Below, in pieces: positions 50,780-60,533 of a stretch of DNA of 64,000 bases. The stretch comes from Alkalibacillus almallahensis (GTDB taxonomy: Bacteria > Bacillota > Bacilli > Bacillales > Alkalibacillaceae). A model generated the notes under the pieces. That model searched no databases. It saw only the letters and a program-made list of their open reading frames with translations, and was not told where the DNA came from. Position numbers and translations under genes: made by a program. The stretch spans positions 62,001 through 126,000 of the forward strand of contig NZ_JAASRU010000007.1 in the NCBI RefSeq assembly GCF_011761495.1. Direction: 5' to 3'. Each line of letters starts with the position of its first letter. Within the stretch, counting starts at the first letter, position 1.

Positions 50780-51904
50780 TCACCTCATTAAAACATTCGT
50801 TTCGATTAATGTATTTATGCATGCAGCTAGCTGTTTTACCTCATCATAAGTTGTATAACGACCAAATGAAATGCGGAAGAATTGCCTTGCTGTTTCATCA
50901 TCCATCTGCAAGGCGTTCATTGCATTCGCTGATTGTTGATAGCGCACATCACACGCACTACCTGTTGAGATCGCAATATTATGTCGATTACATTCTAACA
51001 TAACATACTGCCCTTCCATACGTTCGATCGCCATCCCGATGATCGAAGGTAATTGAATCGATTTTTCTCCTTCGAAAAATTTTATCGCACTTGGTTCAAT
51101 AAGCGATTCTTTGAACAATGTCCTTAAGTGAGATTGATAGTGGCGTTCTTCTTCGATTCGTTCAACCGCTTCCTCACAAGCAGATGTCATGGCAACCACA
51201 CTTGGAACATCTACCGTGTTTCCTTTCAACCATTTTTGTGCCATGCTTGCCGGATCATATTTCGGATGTTCTTTTAAATAAATAAAGCCTGCACCTTTAG
51301 GGCCGTAAATTTTATGACTGGAAACAGCCAAACTATCAACATAATCTGAGATCTTTGATAAGTCTACTTTTCCAAAACTCTGTACAGCATCAACATGTAA
51401 TAATGCCTGATAGTCAGCACACAGTTTACTAATTTGTTCAATAGGCTGAAGCGTGCCTATTTCGCCATTACTATGTTGCACACAAACAATCGCTGTCTTT
51501 TCACTTAACACCTCATTCAAATGGTCTAAATCAATTACACCATTTGAATTAAATGGGACCACACTCACTTGATACCCTTCTTGTCTAAACGTCTCTTCCA
51601 TTTGACGAAGCGAATTATGTTCACCAGCTGATAAAATGACATGATCTCCAACTGCTTGCTGCTTCAAATGCTCTAAAGCTAACCAATTTCCCATCGAACC
51701 GCCACTAGTAAAATAAATTTGATCTGATTCAGCCCCAACAAATTGACCTAATTGCTTTTTGCAAACTTGGACAACCTGTTCAGCTTCACTTCCCAAATCA
51801 TGCATACTATTCGCATTGCCAAAATATTGACGTGCTGATTTCACATAAGCATTCAGTGCCGTATCGCTCATCGGTGTTGTTGCAGCATAATCTAAATAAA
51901 TCAC
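50780..51904 (-). CDS. nadS: Cysteine desulfurase of NAD biosynthesis (NifS/NadS)
   Basis: 374 residues, group I PLP-dependent cysteine desulfurase. Blocks: YLDYAATTPM, HVDAVQSFGKVDL, SSHKIYGPKGAGFIYL (PLP Lys) and STGSACDVRYQQ with the persulfide Cys. In B. subtilis the equivalent NifS loads the [4Fe-4S] cluster of NadA. It begins with GTG behind a GGGGG site and is divergent from nadC-nadA with nadR behind it. Confidence 0.93.
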   Translation of the reverse strand: MIYLDYAATTPMSDTALNAYVKSARQYFGNANSMHDLGSEAEQVVQVCKKQLGQFVGAESDQIYFTSGGSMGNWLALEHLKQQAVGDHVILSAGEHNSLRQMEETFRQEGYQVSVVPFNSNGVIDLDHLNEVLSEKTAIVCVQHSNGEIGTLQPIEQISKLCADYQALLHVDAVQSFGKVDLSKISDYVDSLAVSSHKIYGPKGAGFIYLKEHPKYDPASMAQKWLKGNTVDVPSVVAMTSACEEAVERIEEERHYQSHLRTLFKESLIEPSAIKFFEGEKSIQLPSIIGMAIERMEGQYVMLECNRHNIAISTGSACDVRYQQSANAMNALQMDDETARQFFRISFGRYTTYDEVKQLAACINTLIETNVLMR

Positions 51905-51960
51905 TCAACATCCCCCTTTTTCAAAACATCACCTTGCTATTCATTTAATAATATGTAAAT

Positions 51961-51980
51961 ATAGGTGTCAAGACACATGT
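51961..51980. promoter_or_regulatory. NadR (NiaR) operator between nadS and nadC
   Basis: ATAGGTGTCAAGACACATGT contains GTGTC-AA-GACAC, close to known NiaR boxes as I recall. It lies in the 107-base divergent intergenic region, so it could control both operons. Confidence 0.75.
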
Positions 51981-52011
51981 AAACGCAAAGTGATAAAGGG
52001 GTTGGGGAATA

Positions 52012-52860
52012 TTGAACAAATTGAAGTTAAAGCAAATGCTGACTGATTTCTTTAATGAAGACATCGGGGATTATGACGTGACAACTGATCACTTATTTAA
52101 TGAACATGACCGAAGCGAACTTATGATCACAGCGAAAGAATCAGGTATTTTTTGCGGTGAATCTATTATTTATGAGGGCTATACTTTACTAGATGACACC
52201 ATGCATATTGAATTATTAGTACGTGACGGAGAAAATATTACGCCAGGCGATGCCATTGCTTACATAACGGGACCCATCAACACATTATTAAAAGGTGAAC
52301 GGGTTATTTTAAACATGATTCAACGTTTATCAGGTATTGCGACTACAACGGCACAGGCTGTCGAAAATTTAAATGATCACCATATTCGTATTTCCGATAC
52401 GCGGAAAACAACACCTGGACTAAGAATGCTAGAAAAATATGCTGTTCGTGTAGGAGGCGGAGTCAATCACAGGCTACGCCTGGATGACGCAGTTTTAATT
52501 AAAGATAATCATATCGCCTTCTTCGGATCGATTCAAAAAGCGATTCATCAAATTCGAAGGCAAATCGGCCATATGATTAAAATCGAGGTCGAAATCGACG
52601 ACAAAGAGCAATTACTAAAAGCCATTGAAGCAGACGTCGACGTGATTATGATAGATAATACTGACATAACGACTATAACCGACTGGGTAAAACTGATCCC
52701 TGACTCCATAACCATTGAATTATCTGGTGGAATCACACCAGAAGATTTATCACAATACCGCGGATTACCGATTGATATTATTTCAATGGGGTACTTAACC
52801 CATCATATCCAAGCGCTAGACCTAAGCGCTACTCATCAGCCGATTAAGGAGCGTGTATAA
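52012..52860 (+). CDS. nadC: Nicotinate-nucleotide pyrophosphorylase (quinolinate phosphoribosyltransferase)
   Basis: 282 residues. Converts quinolinate and PRPP into nicotinate mononucleotide. Blocks: DVTTDHLF near the start, [45 protein letters not shown] in parts, LIKDNHIAF, and [12 protein letters not shown]. The start is TTG behind GGGG; no ATG fits. It is followed by nadA after two bases. Confidence 0.95.
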   Translation: MNKLKLKQMLTDFFNEDIGDYDVTTDHLFNEHDRSELMITAKESGIFCGESIIYEGYTLLDDTMHIELLVRDGENITPGDAIAYITGPINTLLKGERVILNMIQRLSGIATTTAQAVENLNDHHIRISDTRKTTPGLRMLEKYAVRVGGGVNHRLRLDDAVLIKDNHIAFFGSIQKAIHQIRRQIGHMIKIEVEIDDKEQLLKAIEADVDVIMIDNTDITTITDWVKLIPDSITIELSGGITPEDLSQYRGLPIDIISMGYLTHHIQALDLSATHQPIKERV

Positions 52861-52862
52861 CG

Positions 52863-53963
52863 ATGTCATTGTTACAACAAATAGAACAATCCGTATCACA
52901 AATTCCTGAACACTATAAAGAATTGGATCATGACCGTCTAAATCAGATTATTCAACAAGCAAAGGATGAATTAGGTGACGAGTTGTTTATACCTGGGCAC
53001 CACTATCAGAAAGATGAAGTGATTGCCTTTGCTGATGCTCGTGGTGACTCACTTGAATTAGCCCGGAAATCCGCTCATACATCAGCAAAACATATCGTCT
53101 TTTGCGGGGTCCATTTCATGGCAGAAACGGCCGATATTTTATCAGATGAGGATCAGCACGTTTATTTACCAGACTTACGTGCAGGTTGTTCGATGGCCGA
53201 CATGGCTGACATCAACCAAACAGAACGAGCATGGGAACAATTAACTAATCAACTTGGAGATACAATTTTGCCGATGACTTATGTAAATTCTACAGCTGCA
53301 ATCAAAGCCTTTGTCGGTAAATATGGTGGCGCAACGACAACGTCATCTAATTGCGAGCAGATGATGACGTGGGCCTTTAGTCAAAAGGAACGGATTTTAT
53401 TTTTACCCGACCAACATCTCGGTCGGAACACAGCTTATGATCTTGGCATACCTTTGGAACAAATGGCCGTATGGGATCCCATCTTGGAAACGTTAATCTA
53501 TGACGGGGATCTCGAGGATATTAAAGTCATTTTGTGGAAAGGACATTGTTCTGTACACGAAAACTTTACCGTTCATAATGTCGAGGCAGTCCGTGAACAG
53601 GATCCAAATATGAACATCATTGTCCACCCTGAATGTAAACGGGAAGTTGTCGAACTTTCAGATGATGCTGGTTCGACACGGCATATTATCCAAACAATTG
53701 AAGAAGCGCCACCAGGAAGTGAATGGGCAATCGGAACCGAAATGAATCTCGTGAAGCGACTTATTAAAGAAAATCCTGATAAGCACATCATATCGTTGAA
53801 TCCTCACATGTGTCCTTGTTTAACGATGAATCGCATTGACCTGCCTCATCTCGCTTGGTGTTTGGATTCCTTAAGACAAGGCGAACCTATGAATCAGATC
53901 ACAGTTGATCAAGCGACAAGCGATCAAGCAACAGCTGCATTAGAGCGGATGTTAAATCGATAA
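52863..53963 (+). CDS. nadA: Quinolinate synthase NadA
   Basis: 366 residues, Bacillus-type NadA. Three Cys for the [4Fe-4S] cluster are in [21 protein letters not shown] and NPHMCPC, the same spacing as in B. subtilis. It condenses iminoaspartate with dihydroxyacetone phosphate to quinolinate. The usual partner nadB is not between nadC and the neighbours. A strong terminator follows. Confidence 0.96.
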   Translation: MSLLQQIEQSVSQIPEHYKELDHDRLNQIIQQAKDELGDELFIPGHHYQKDEVIAFADARGDSLELARKSAHTSAKHIVFCGVHFMAETADILSDEDQHVYLPDLRAGCSMADMADINQTERAWEQLTNQLGDTILPMTYVNSTAAIKAFVGKYGGATTTSSNCEQMMTWAFSQKERILFLPDQHLGRNTAYDLGIPLEQMAVWDPILETLIYDGDLEDIKVILWKGHCSVHENFTVHNVEAVREQDPNMNIIVHPECKREVVELSDDAGSTRHIIQTIEEAPPGSEWAIGTEMNLVKRLIKENPDKHIISLNPHMCPCLTMNRIDLPHLAWCLDSLRQGEPMNQITVDQATSDQATAALERMLNR

Positions 53964-53969
53964 CACTAA

Positions 53970-54008
53970 AAAAGGTTCAAATACGAGTTCACCGTATTTG
54001 AACCTTTT
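53970..54008. terminator. Bidirectional terminator between nadA and the cysteine hydrolase gene
   Basis: AAAAGGTTCAAATACG and CGTATTTGAACCTTTT, 16-bp stem between convergent genes. Confidence 0.93.
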
Positions 54009-54013
54009 ATTAA

Positions 54014-54556
54014 TCATGCTTCGTGAATTTTGCCATCAAATTTTGAGATGTCACATGATGTGAGCCTGTGAATAATATGCAGAGCTGCTTCATTGTATAC
54101 TTGTTCTTCTGAAGCAATCGCATTTTCAGGTACCCACATCGAATAGCCTTCGATATAAGCATCTTTAGCGGTAAATAAAACGCACATATCACCCGCAATA
54201 CCTGTCATAATGAGATGATCAATTCCTAAGTCTTGCAACATCAAATTTAATTGCGTGCCGTAAAAGCCAGAATGCTTGGGCTTATAAATGAAATAATCAT
54301 CTTCAGTTGGACTTAATCGATCAATCCAGCCTTTTCCCATACCATCTGAACAATAGTCGACTAATTCGTCATAGGATTTCTTCCACATGCCAAAATTGTC
54401 ATTCACATATATAACGGGTATCCCTTCTTGTTTGGCTAACTGTTTTAACTCAACAATCGGTTCAACGATGTCTACCGTATTAGCGTATAAATTTTCCGCA
54501 CCGACAAAATCCATTCGATTAATCATGTCGATAATAAGTAACGCTTGATTGGCCAT
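54014..54556 (-). CDS. Isochorismatase-like cysteine hydrolase
   Basis: 180 residues. Catalytic triad of the family: Asp10 (LLIIDM), Lys92 (YKPKHSGFYGT) and Cys125 (GIAGDMCVLF), with the cis-peptide loop before Cys. The nearby NAD genes suggest nicotinamidase, but the zinc-binding Asp-x-His pattern of PncA is not seen (VNDNFGMW instead). So nicotinamide may not be the substrate. Its ATG overlaps the nadE stop by one base (TAATG), so it is coupled to NAD synthetase. Confidence 0.8.
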   Translation of the reverse strand: MANQALLIIDMINRMDFVGAENLYANTVDIVEPIVELKQLAKQEGIPVIYVNDNFGMWKKSYDELVDYCSDGMGKGWIDRLSPTEDDYFIYKPKHSGFYGTQLNLMLQDLGIDHLIMTGIAGDMCVLFTAKDAYIEGYSMWVPENAIASEEQVYNEAALHIIHRLTSCDISKFDGKIHEA

Positions 54557-55305
54557 TAAACATCACCTTTTTGATACGGCTTAGGGCCAGGTGGTACTTC
54601 ACGTTTATGAGCTGAACGTTTATGCAAGGATTCAATAATATCAGCTGATTTTTCCGGAATCTTTTCACCTTGCAGAAACGCATCGATGTGGTCATAAGAT
54701 ACGCCCATTTCTTGCTCATCCGTCTGGCCTTCCCACAAACCAGCACTCGGTTGTTTATCTAGAATCGCATCGGACACACCGAGATATTCGGACATTTCAT
54801 AAACTTCTTTCTTCGTTAAATTACGAAGAGGCTCCATATCTGCTGCTCCGTCACCATATTTCGTGAAGTAGCCTGTATAGGTTTCGGCCATATTACCTGT
54901 ACCAACCACTAAATATTTAAAATTCTGAGCTAAAGCATATAGCGTACCCATACGAATACGTGCCTGTAAATTTGCTTTCACCAACTGTTCCTGTTCATAA
55001 TTCCACTGCTCTTGTAATTGAGCTTGAATCGTTTTAATTTGTGTTTGATACGTTTCGGTTAATTCTATTCCATAATACGGCATATCTAATGTATGAACTA
55101 AAGCCAGTGCATCAGTTTGATCAGTAACCGTTTGATTAATTGGCATGATGACGCCTAGTGAGCGTCCTGGAAAGCCACGCTGCATCAATGCTGCAGCCAA
55201 AGCTGAATCAATGCCACCACTCACACCAACAATAACTCCATCAGCACCGGCATCATCCACATAATCTTGCATCCAGTTGACGATATAATCAATCCGCTCT
55301 TCCAT
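54556..55305 (-). CDS. nadE: NAD synthetase, ammonia-dependent
   Basis: 249 residues, adenine-nucleotide alpha-hydrolase fold. ATP loop VGVSGGIDSALAAALM, GTGNMAETYTGYFTKYGDGAADMEPL and NLTKKEVYEMSEYLG are typical. No glutaminase domain is present, so free ammonia is the nitrogen donor. It is shorter than B. subtilis NadE (about 272). It heads a two-gene operon with the cysteine hydrolase. Confidence 0.93.
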   Translation of the reverse strand: MEERIDYIVNWMQDYVDDAGADGVIVGVSGGIDSALAAALMQRGFPGRSLGVIMPINQTVTDQTDALALVHTLDMPYYGIELTETYQTQIKTIQAQLQEQWNYEQEQLVKANLQARIRMGTLYALAQNFKYLVVGTGNMAETYTGYFTKYGDGAADMEPLRNLTKKEVYEMSEYLGVSDAILDKQPSAGLWEGQTDEQEMGVSYDHIDAFLQGEKIPEKSADIIESLHKRSAHKREVPPGPKPYQKGDV

Positions 55306-55370
55306 CGAAACCCTCCTTGAACTTCTAGTTGTAATATACCTTTAATGCGAATTCTCAAACATCCAACAAA

Positions 55371-55403
55371 TAAAAATACCACCAACTCAATTTAGTTAGT
55401 GGT
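55371..55403 (-). terminator. Terminator of the two-component operon
   Basis: ACCACTAACT and AGTTGGTGGT with a 6-nt loop, followed by ATTTTTA on the minus strand, about 70 bases after the response regulator stop. Confidence 0.82.
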
Positions 55404-55471
55404 TATGATAAAGAATTTAAAATTGGCAGTTTATCTTACCAATAGACTTTATAAGATTTTTTATTGCTAAT

Positions 55472-56608
55472 TTAATTCTTTTCACTTAGTTGATTCACCC
55501 AGTTATTGTACCAACTAGTAATTTTCACGCTTGGTACAATATCTAACTCATCTTTCAAAATGGTCACAAGTTTGCAATAATAATTTTCTACTTGTTGGCT
55601 ATCTCCAGTGAATGCAAAAGTTCTCATCAATTCATAATAACCTTCTTCTTCTAAAGGATACCTTTGTTGAATATCCAATGCATGTTCTACTGCTTTATCC
55701 ATATAATTTTGAGCACGATACCATTCAATCATTTTGGTTTTGTTAATAATCCATAAAAACTTAAATCTAAGTTGTTCATCATATGTCCATAAATAATCAT
55801 AGCCTTCAAAGTAATCACCTTTTAAATAACTCATAATCAATTCATAATCATTTATCGTTTGTTCTGTTAACGGATGTTCTTCATTCATGAAATCCTCACA
55901 TATATCCACATCAACTTTGACATTATAAAGCATAACCTTATAGCCAGTCCCCAAACTTTGAACTTCAATGTTTCCTGCAAATCGTCTTAAAGTCTTACGA
56001 ACTTGATAAATTGTCGCATATAGTTGTGTTAAAGCTTTATCCATTTCGAATTCTGGCCAAAGAAGCTCAATTAACTCATCTTTACTGACTGTTCTTTGGC
56101 GGTTATGGATTAAGTAATAAAACAATTGCTGCGCCTTAGATGTTCTCCACTTAATAGAAACATAAAAATCATTTTCATAAATAGCTGGTTCTTTAAACAA
56201 CTGGATAAACAGATGCGATTTTTGATCCTTATGTTGATTATCAGTTAATTGGAAATGCTTGATTAACCGATCTGTTGTATCTTTCAGTCGACTCAAAGTG
56301 AAAGGTTTTAATAGATAATCTAAAGCATTTAAATCAAATGCTTTTATTGCATAACGATCATAGGCTGTTACGAAAACAATTTCTAAACGAGAATCTTTCT
56401 CTAATAGTTGTTCTGCCACCTCAATACCATTGAAACCAGGCATTTCTATGTCTAAAAACACTACTTCAACTTGATTTGTTTCTACCCATTGAATTGCCTC
56501 GTCAGGATTCTTAAACTGACTCACAACACAATAAGCCTCAAGACGTGATAACTGTTTGTTTAAATAATCCAATGCTAAAGGTTCGTCGTCAATAAGAACT
56601 GTTCTCAT
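55472..56608 (-). CDS. Response regulator with SARP-like DNA-binding/BTAD output
   Basis: 378 residues. Receiver domain at residues 1-118 with phospho-acceptor Asp53 (VVFLDIEMPG), acidic pair Asp7-Asp8 and Lys in LLKPF. It is followed by an OmpR-type winged helix around residues 140-225 (VSKDELIELLWPE) and a bacterial transcriptional activator domain to the end (HALDIQQRYPLEEEGYYELMRTFAF). This domain order is rare in classic systems. The start MRTVLID has GGAGGTGA upstream and lies within the end of the kinase gene (20-base overlap), so the two are one unit. Confidence 0.85.
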   Translation of the reverse strand: MRTVLIDDEPLALDYLNKQLSRLEAYCVVSQFKNPDEAIQWVETNQVEVVFLDIEMPGFNGIEVAEQLLEKDSRLEIVFVTAYDRYAIKAFDLNALDYLLKPFTLSRLKDTTDRLIKHFQLTDNQHKDQKSHLFIQLFKEPAIYENDFYVSIKWRTSKAQQLFYYLIHNRQRTVSKDELIELLWPEFEMDKALTQLYATIYQVRKTLRRFAGNIEVQSLGTGYKVMLYNVKVDVDICEDFMNEEHPLTEQTINDYELIMSYLKGDYFEGYDYLWTYDEQLRFKFLWIINKTKMIEWYRAQNYMDKAVEHALDIQQRYPLEEEGYYELMRTFAFTGDSQQVENYYCKLVTILKDELDIVPSVKITSWYNNWVNQLSEKN

Positions 56609-59600
56609 ATAAGTCACCTCCATGAACATTGTCTGTATGCTTAGGAATATTAAAAGCAATGATTGTCCCAACCCCAACTCGACTTCTAATAACTAAGCCA
56701 GAAGAGGAATGTTTCTTCAGTCTCCAATTTGTATTAATCACGCCTATTCCATGACTTGAATGGTGATCAATACTCTTAATAGATTGGACTGTTTCATCAG
56801 CCATTCCAACGCCATTATCTTTAATAATTATTCGCAAATAATCCTTTCTTCTAAAAGCTTTGATTTCAATTTTTCCACCTTCTACTTGTTTTAAAATACC
56901 GTGTTTAATAGCATTCTCCACAATTGGTTGGATTGTTAGCCTCGGGATATAAAATGATTCAGTATCCTCAACATCCCAACTAACTTGCAGCTTATCCCCA
57001 AATCGAAGTTGTTCAATATATAAGAAAGAGTTAACTATGGACAATTCCTCACTAACAGGAATCGAATGATCAAATGAGTCAAAATTAAATTTATTTCTTA
57101 GTAAATGACTGAACTCTTCAATCAGTTGATTCATCTTTCTAACATCAATATTACTTAACGCGTTAATTGTGTTTAATGTGTTGAAGATAAAATGCGGTTG
57201 AATTTGAGCTTGTAACCATTTAGATTCCGTTTCTAATTGTTTCTGGATAGATCGATTAATATTAATTAAATTACGCACTCTTAATTGTAATTCTTTAGCA
57301 TTGACAGGCTTAGTTATATAATCATTGGCACCAACCTTTAATCCAGTAACAATATCACTTGTATCTTGTCTAGCAGTTAATAATAGAATTGGTAATTCTG
57401 AGCTACTATATCGTTTGCGAATCTTATCGGTTAAATCAAATCCTGAAACCCTTGGCATCATGATATCAATGATCAATAAATCCCATTGTTTTAAATCTAA
57501 ATTTCTTAATAATTCTAGACCATCAGTCGTAGACGTAATCTCATAATTCTCATCTACTAGAATCGATTCAATTACATTTAAATTAGTAACATCATCATCA
57601 ACTACTAAGACCCTAGGATGGTTCGCACTAGTATTTTCAAACTTACTTTCACCGATAAATGTGGATCTATTGTTAACATTGCTTGTTACTAATGATGTAT
57701 TAGAATCATGTACAGGGTTGCTATCACTTACTTGTAATGTGAACGTTGTAACTGTCCCTTTACTAGGTGCAGATTCTACAAAAATTTGTTCACCATGTAA
57801 CTCAACTAACTGTTTACTAATACTTAAACCTAGTCCTATTCCTTCTGATTCAGCAGCTTTTTGCTCACCTTGTTCATAAGGAATAAAAACGTAGTTTAAC
57901 GTATCGTTATCCATGCCGTCACCTGAATCGGCAACTGTTACAGATATTTTATCTTGGGTTCGTTTCGCACTTACAACAATGTCACCTTCACATGTAAATT
58001 TAACAGCATTATGAATAAGATTGTACAAAATTTGAATCACTCGTTTTTCATCTGCATAAATCGGTGGCAATTGATCCGAGACATCATTTATTAAACGAAC
58101 TTTACGATCATCAAGCTTAAAATAAAACAGATCTAGAACTCCCGAAATAATAGACTGCAAATAAAAGGAATCGAATTGGATTTTGGGTTCTGTAATCTTA
58201 AGATTTGCCATTTCAAATAAATCATCTAACAATAACGATAACCTATTACTTGATAAAACAACAGTTTCTAACTCCTTAGTACTCTTTTCATCCAACATGT
58301 GCTCATTTCTTTTCAAAGTCGTCTGAGTTAAATTGATAATATTATGCAATGGGTCTCGTAATTCATGAGATGTTTTAGCAAGGAAATCATCCTTCTCTTC
58401 AGCAACTCTTGTCAATTTGACCGCCTGATCTTTAGAATGTCGGTAAATTGACATGTACTTCCCTAACCACATGATTGAAAAACAACCAATCGTTACAACT
58501 AAATCAATAGGATAATAGGTAATATTAATCCCTTGTTCAATCCAAATCCCCCACCATATATAGCTATGTAATAACGATAATAATGCCAGTAATAACCATA
58601 ATGATTCTCTACTCTTGTTATTAGTTTGTCTATAAATAATAGCAATTGCTCCAATAAGACCAAATATAAGCAAAGATGAGAAGACATCTTGCAAATAAAT
58701 CGCCTGATCAACTGATATTACTAACAATACAACAGTCACTGATGAAAACACTGAACATATTACCCATCGAGGAATAAAGTTAAATTTAACAGTATCATTT
58801 TTAATGATCATCCAAAGTGAAAATAAAATAACTAATGTTGCTAAATGAGCAAGTTTAATATTCCAATCATATTCAAGCTGAAACCAATAAGCTAATAATT
58901 TTTCATGACTTCCTAAAGAATGTGTTACAATAGCTCCTAATAATAACAATGAGATATGGATAAAGTTCCAATTACGATCGTTTATAATAAATAACCCAAT
59001 TGCATAGATAGCATGTATTATAAAAGCAACCATTACAATTATTTGCATTGAATAACTAAATAGATTGTCCGTTCTGATGATTGAAGACTCTCCAAAAGTA
59101 ACAGACCTTGCTAAACCACCTTCACTCTGTTCTACAAAATTTGCGACTTGTAATGTAATATCTATTACTCCTGCATCATTAGGGGCGACAGAAACAGTGT
59201 AAGGTAAGTTTTTAGCAGTGAATTGACTCTGATTAGATGAAACATCCCCTGATTTAGCAACCTGTTCACCGTTTACGTATAACTCTGAGGCGGTTCTTGC
59301 ACTAGGTACTTTTATACTATAAGTTTCTTGCGAGTTTTCGTTTACCAAAACTTTTAAATGATACGTACCATAATTATAGGAAGAAGAAGTATCATCAGAC
59401 CAATCATGAGGCACAGTAGTATATTGACTTTCATCACTTACTTGTGAGCCAACTGTGAACAATTGATTAGGTGAAAACAACCATTTACCACCTAGTTCAA
59501 TTGTGCCTTCATAAATAGAGTCGGAGTCTCTTAAATCAATCACACCATTTTGTATTTCCGGGCGCTCTATATTGTGATCAAATAGCATTACCCAAGCAAA

Positions 59601-59681
59601 ACGACACACTGATAGAATTGATACAAATAGGACAATATATAAAATTAATTTTTTGTGGTTCAATTGATTAGCTTTGCCCAT
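56589..59681 (-). CDS. Hybrid sensor kinase with two kinase modules and an internal receiver
   Basis: 1030 residues. Order: membrane helix at 10-33; an extracellular jelly-roll-like sensor at about 50-200 (YGTYHLKVLV, SELYVNGEQVAKSG); a seven-helix membrane block at about 208-412 (7TMR-DISM type); HisKA with H439 (TSHELRDPLHNI); HATPase to about 650 (HNAVKF, DSGDGMD, GIGLGLSI); receiver at 689-810 with D739 (IIDIMMP) and K791; then a LytS-like second kinase with H830 (QIQPHFIFNTLNTI) and an ATPase domain (PIVENAIKHG, IKDNGVGM). It should sense an external ligand, perhaps a sugar or polymer. It overlaps the response regulator gene. Confidence 0.88.
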   Translation of the reverse strand: MGKANQLNHKKLILYIVLFVSILSVCRFAWVMLFDHNIERPEIQNGVIDLRDSDSIYEGTIELGGKWLFSPNQLFTVGSQVSDESQYTTVPHDWSDDTSSSYNYGTYHLKVLVNENSQETYSIKVPSARTASELYVNGEQVAKSGDVSSNQSQFTAKNLPYTVSVAPNDAGVIDITLQVANFVEQSEGGLARSVTFGESSIIRTDNLFSYSMQIIVMVAFIIHAIYAIGLFIINDRNWNFIHISLLLLGAIVTHSLGSHEKLLAYWFQLEYDWNIKLAHLATLVILFSLWMIIKNDTVKFNFIPRWVICSVFSSVTVVLLVISVDQAIYLQDVFSSLLIFGLIGAIAIIYRQTNNKSRESLWLLLALLSLLHSYIWWGIWIEQGINITYYPIDLVVTIGCFSIMWLGKYMSIYRHSKDQAVKLTRVAEEKDDFLAKTSHELRDPLHNIINLTQTTLKRNEHMLDEKSTKELETVVLSSNRLSLLLDDLFEMANLKITEPKIQFDSFYLQSIISGVLDLFYFKLDDRKVRLINDVSDQLPPIYADEKRVIQILYNLIHNAVKFTCEGDIVVSAKRTQDKISVTVADSGDGMDNDTLNYVFIPYEQGEQKAAESEGIGLGLSISKQLVELHGEQIFVESAPSKGTVTTFTLQVSDSNPVHDSNTSLVTSNVNNRSTFIGESKFENTSANHPRVLVVDDDVTNLNVIESILVDENYEITSTTDGLELLRNLDLKQWDLLIIDIMMPRVSGFDLTDKIRKRYSSSELPILLLTARQDTSDIVTGLKVGANDYITKPVNAKELQLRVRNLININRSIQKQLETESKWLQAQIQPHFIFNTLNTINALSNIDVRKMNQLIEEFSHLLRNKFNFDSFDHSIPVSEELSIVNSFLYIEQLRFGDKLQVSWDVEDTESFYIPRLTIQPIVENAIKHGILKQVEGGKIEIKAFRRKDYLRIIIKDNGVGMADETVQSIKSIDHHSSHGIGVINTNWRLKKHSSSGLVIRSRVGVGTIIAFNIPKHTDNVHGGDLYENSSY

Positions 59682-59823
59682 ATTACTGAAACCCCTAGAA
59701 GATCATTTAACAAAATTATACCATTAATAACAAATCATTTCTGAATAAATCCTTAATATTTATTCATGTATACATCCAGTTTTCTAAGTCTTTTATAACA
59801 TCTCAACCTTATTCACTAAAGAT

Positions 59824-59865
59824 ACCGCCAGTAATGAAAGTAGGGCTCAATTCATTACTGGCGGT
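59824..59865 (-). terminator. Terminator after the sortase gene
   Basis: ACCGCCAGTAATGAA and TTCATTACTGGCGGT, perfect 15-bp stem with a 12-nt loop; the T-run is short (ATCTTT). Confidence 0.75.
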
Positions 59866-59891
59866 TAATTAAATCTTTTCAAATTTTTTAA

Positions 59892-60533
59892 TCATTCAAC
59901 TACCTTTTGGAATTCACCATAAACAATAATACGATCTGAGCCATCGTCACTGTAACAGCTGACAAGTGTCAATCTTTCCTCACCTTCTACATCATCAATG
60001 ACATCAGTTCGATGGGGCTCAACAACTTCACTGTCAACCATTTCATAGACATACTGCCGCTTCCCGTCTGAAAGAATCATGGCATCTCCTTCTTCAATAT
60101 CACGAATTGGAGCAAAAAGTAACGAACGGTTTGTATTATTGTGTCCGGCTAAAGCGTAGTTGCCTTTCCCCATTTGTTGATCAGGTTTCATAGTCCCTGC
60201 TCCAACGTTTAAACTCTTATTCGTCGTTCCGTATAAAATCGGCAACTCCATTGAAACAGATGGAACTGAAATAGAGCCCAAGACATTCTCTTTTTTAATG
60301 TCAATATCATTGATTTCAGATGAGTCCAGCGAATCTATCGCATCAAAATCAAATTGAGGGTCACGGCTAACTGTCGTGTTAGCCGTAATGGTCTCATGCG
60401 ATACATTCAATGCTTCATCATACTCTTTATCCAATAAATATGGTTTGATTATATAATCTAGCATTGGTTGATAACTTACCAATACAATCCCTAAGACGAT
60501 CATCGTAATAGCTATCGTTTTCTTCAACGACAT
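59892..60533 (-). CDS. Sortase
   Basis: 213 residues with an N-terminal membrane anchor (ITMIVLGIVLVSY). Catalytic residues are His131 (ALAGHNNTN), Cys193 (LTLVSCYS) and Arg201 (SDRIIVYGEF). It cleaves LPXTG-type signals and links proteins to the wall. The length and TLVSC motif point to a class A/D/E-like enzyme; I cannot assign the class. Its ATG overlaps the stop of the LPQTG surface protein gene (TGATG), so this is very likely the dedicated sortase for it. Confidence 0.92.
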   Translation of the reverse strand: MSLKKTIAITMIVLGIVLVSYQPMLDYIIKPYLLDKEYDEALNVSHETITANTTVSRDPQFDFDAIDSLDSSEINDIDIKKENVLGSISVPSVSMELPILYGTTNKSLNVGAGTMKPDQQMGKGNYALAGHNNTNRSLLFAPIRDIEEGDAMILSDGKRQYVYEMVDSEVVEPHRTDVIDDVEGEERLTLVSCYSDDGSDRIIVYGEFQKVVE

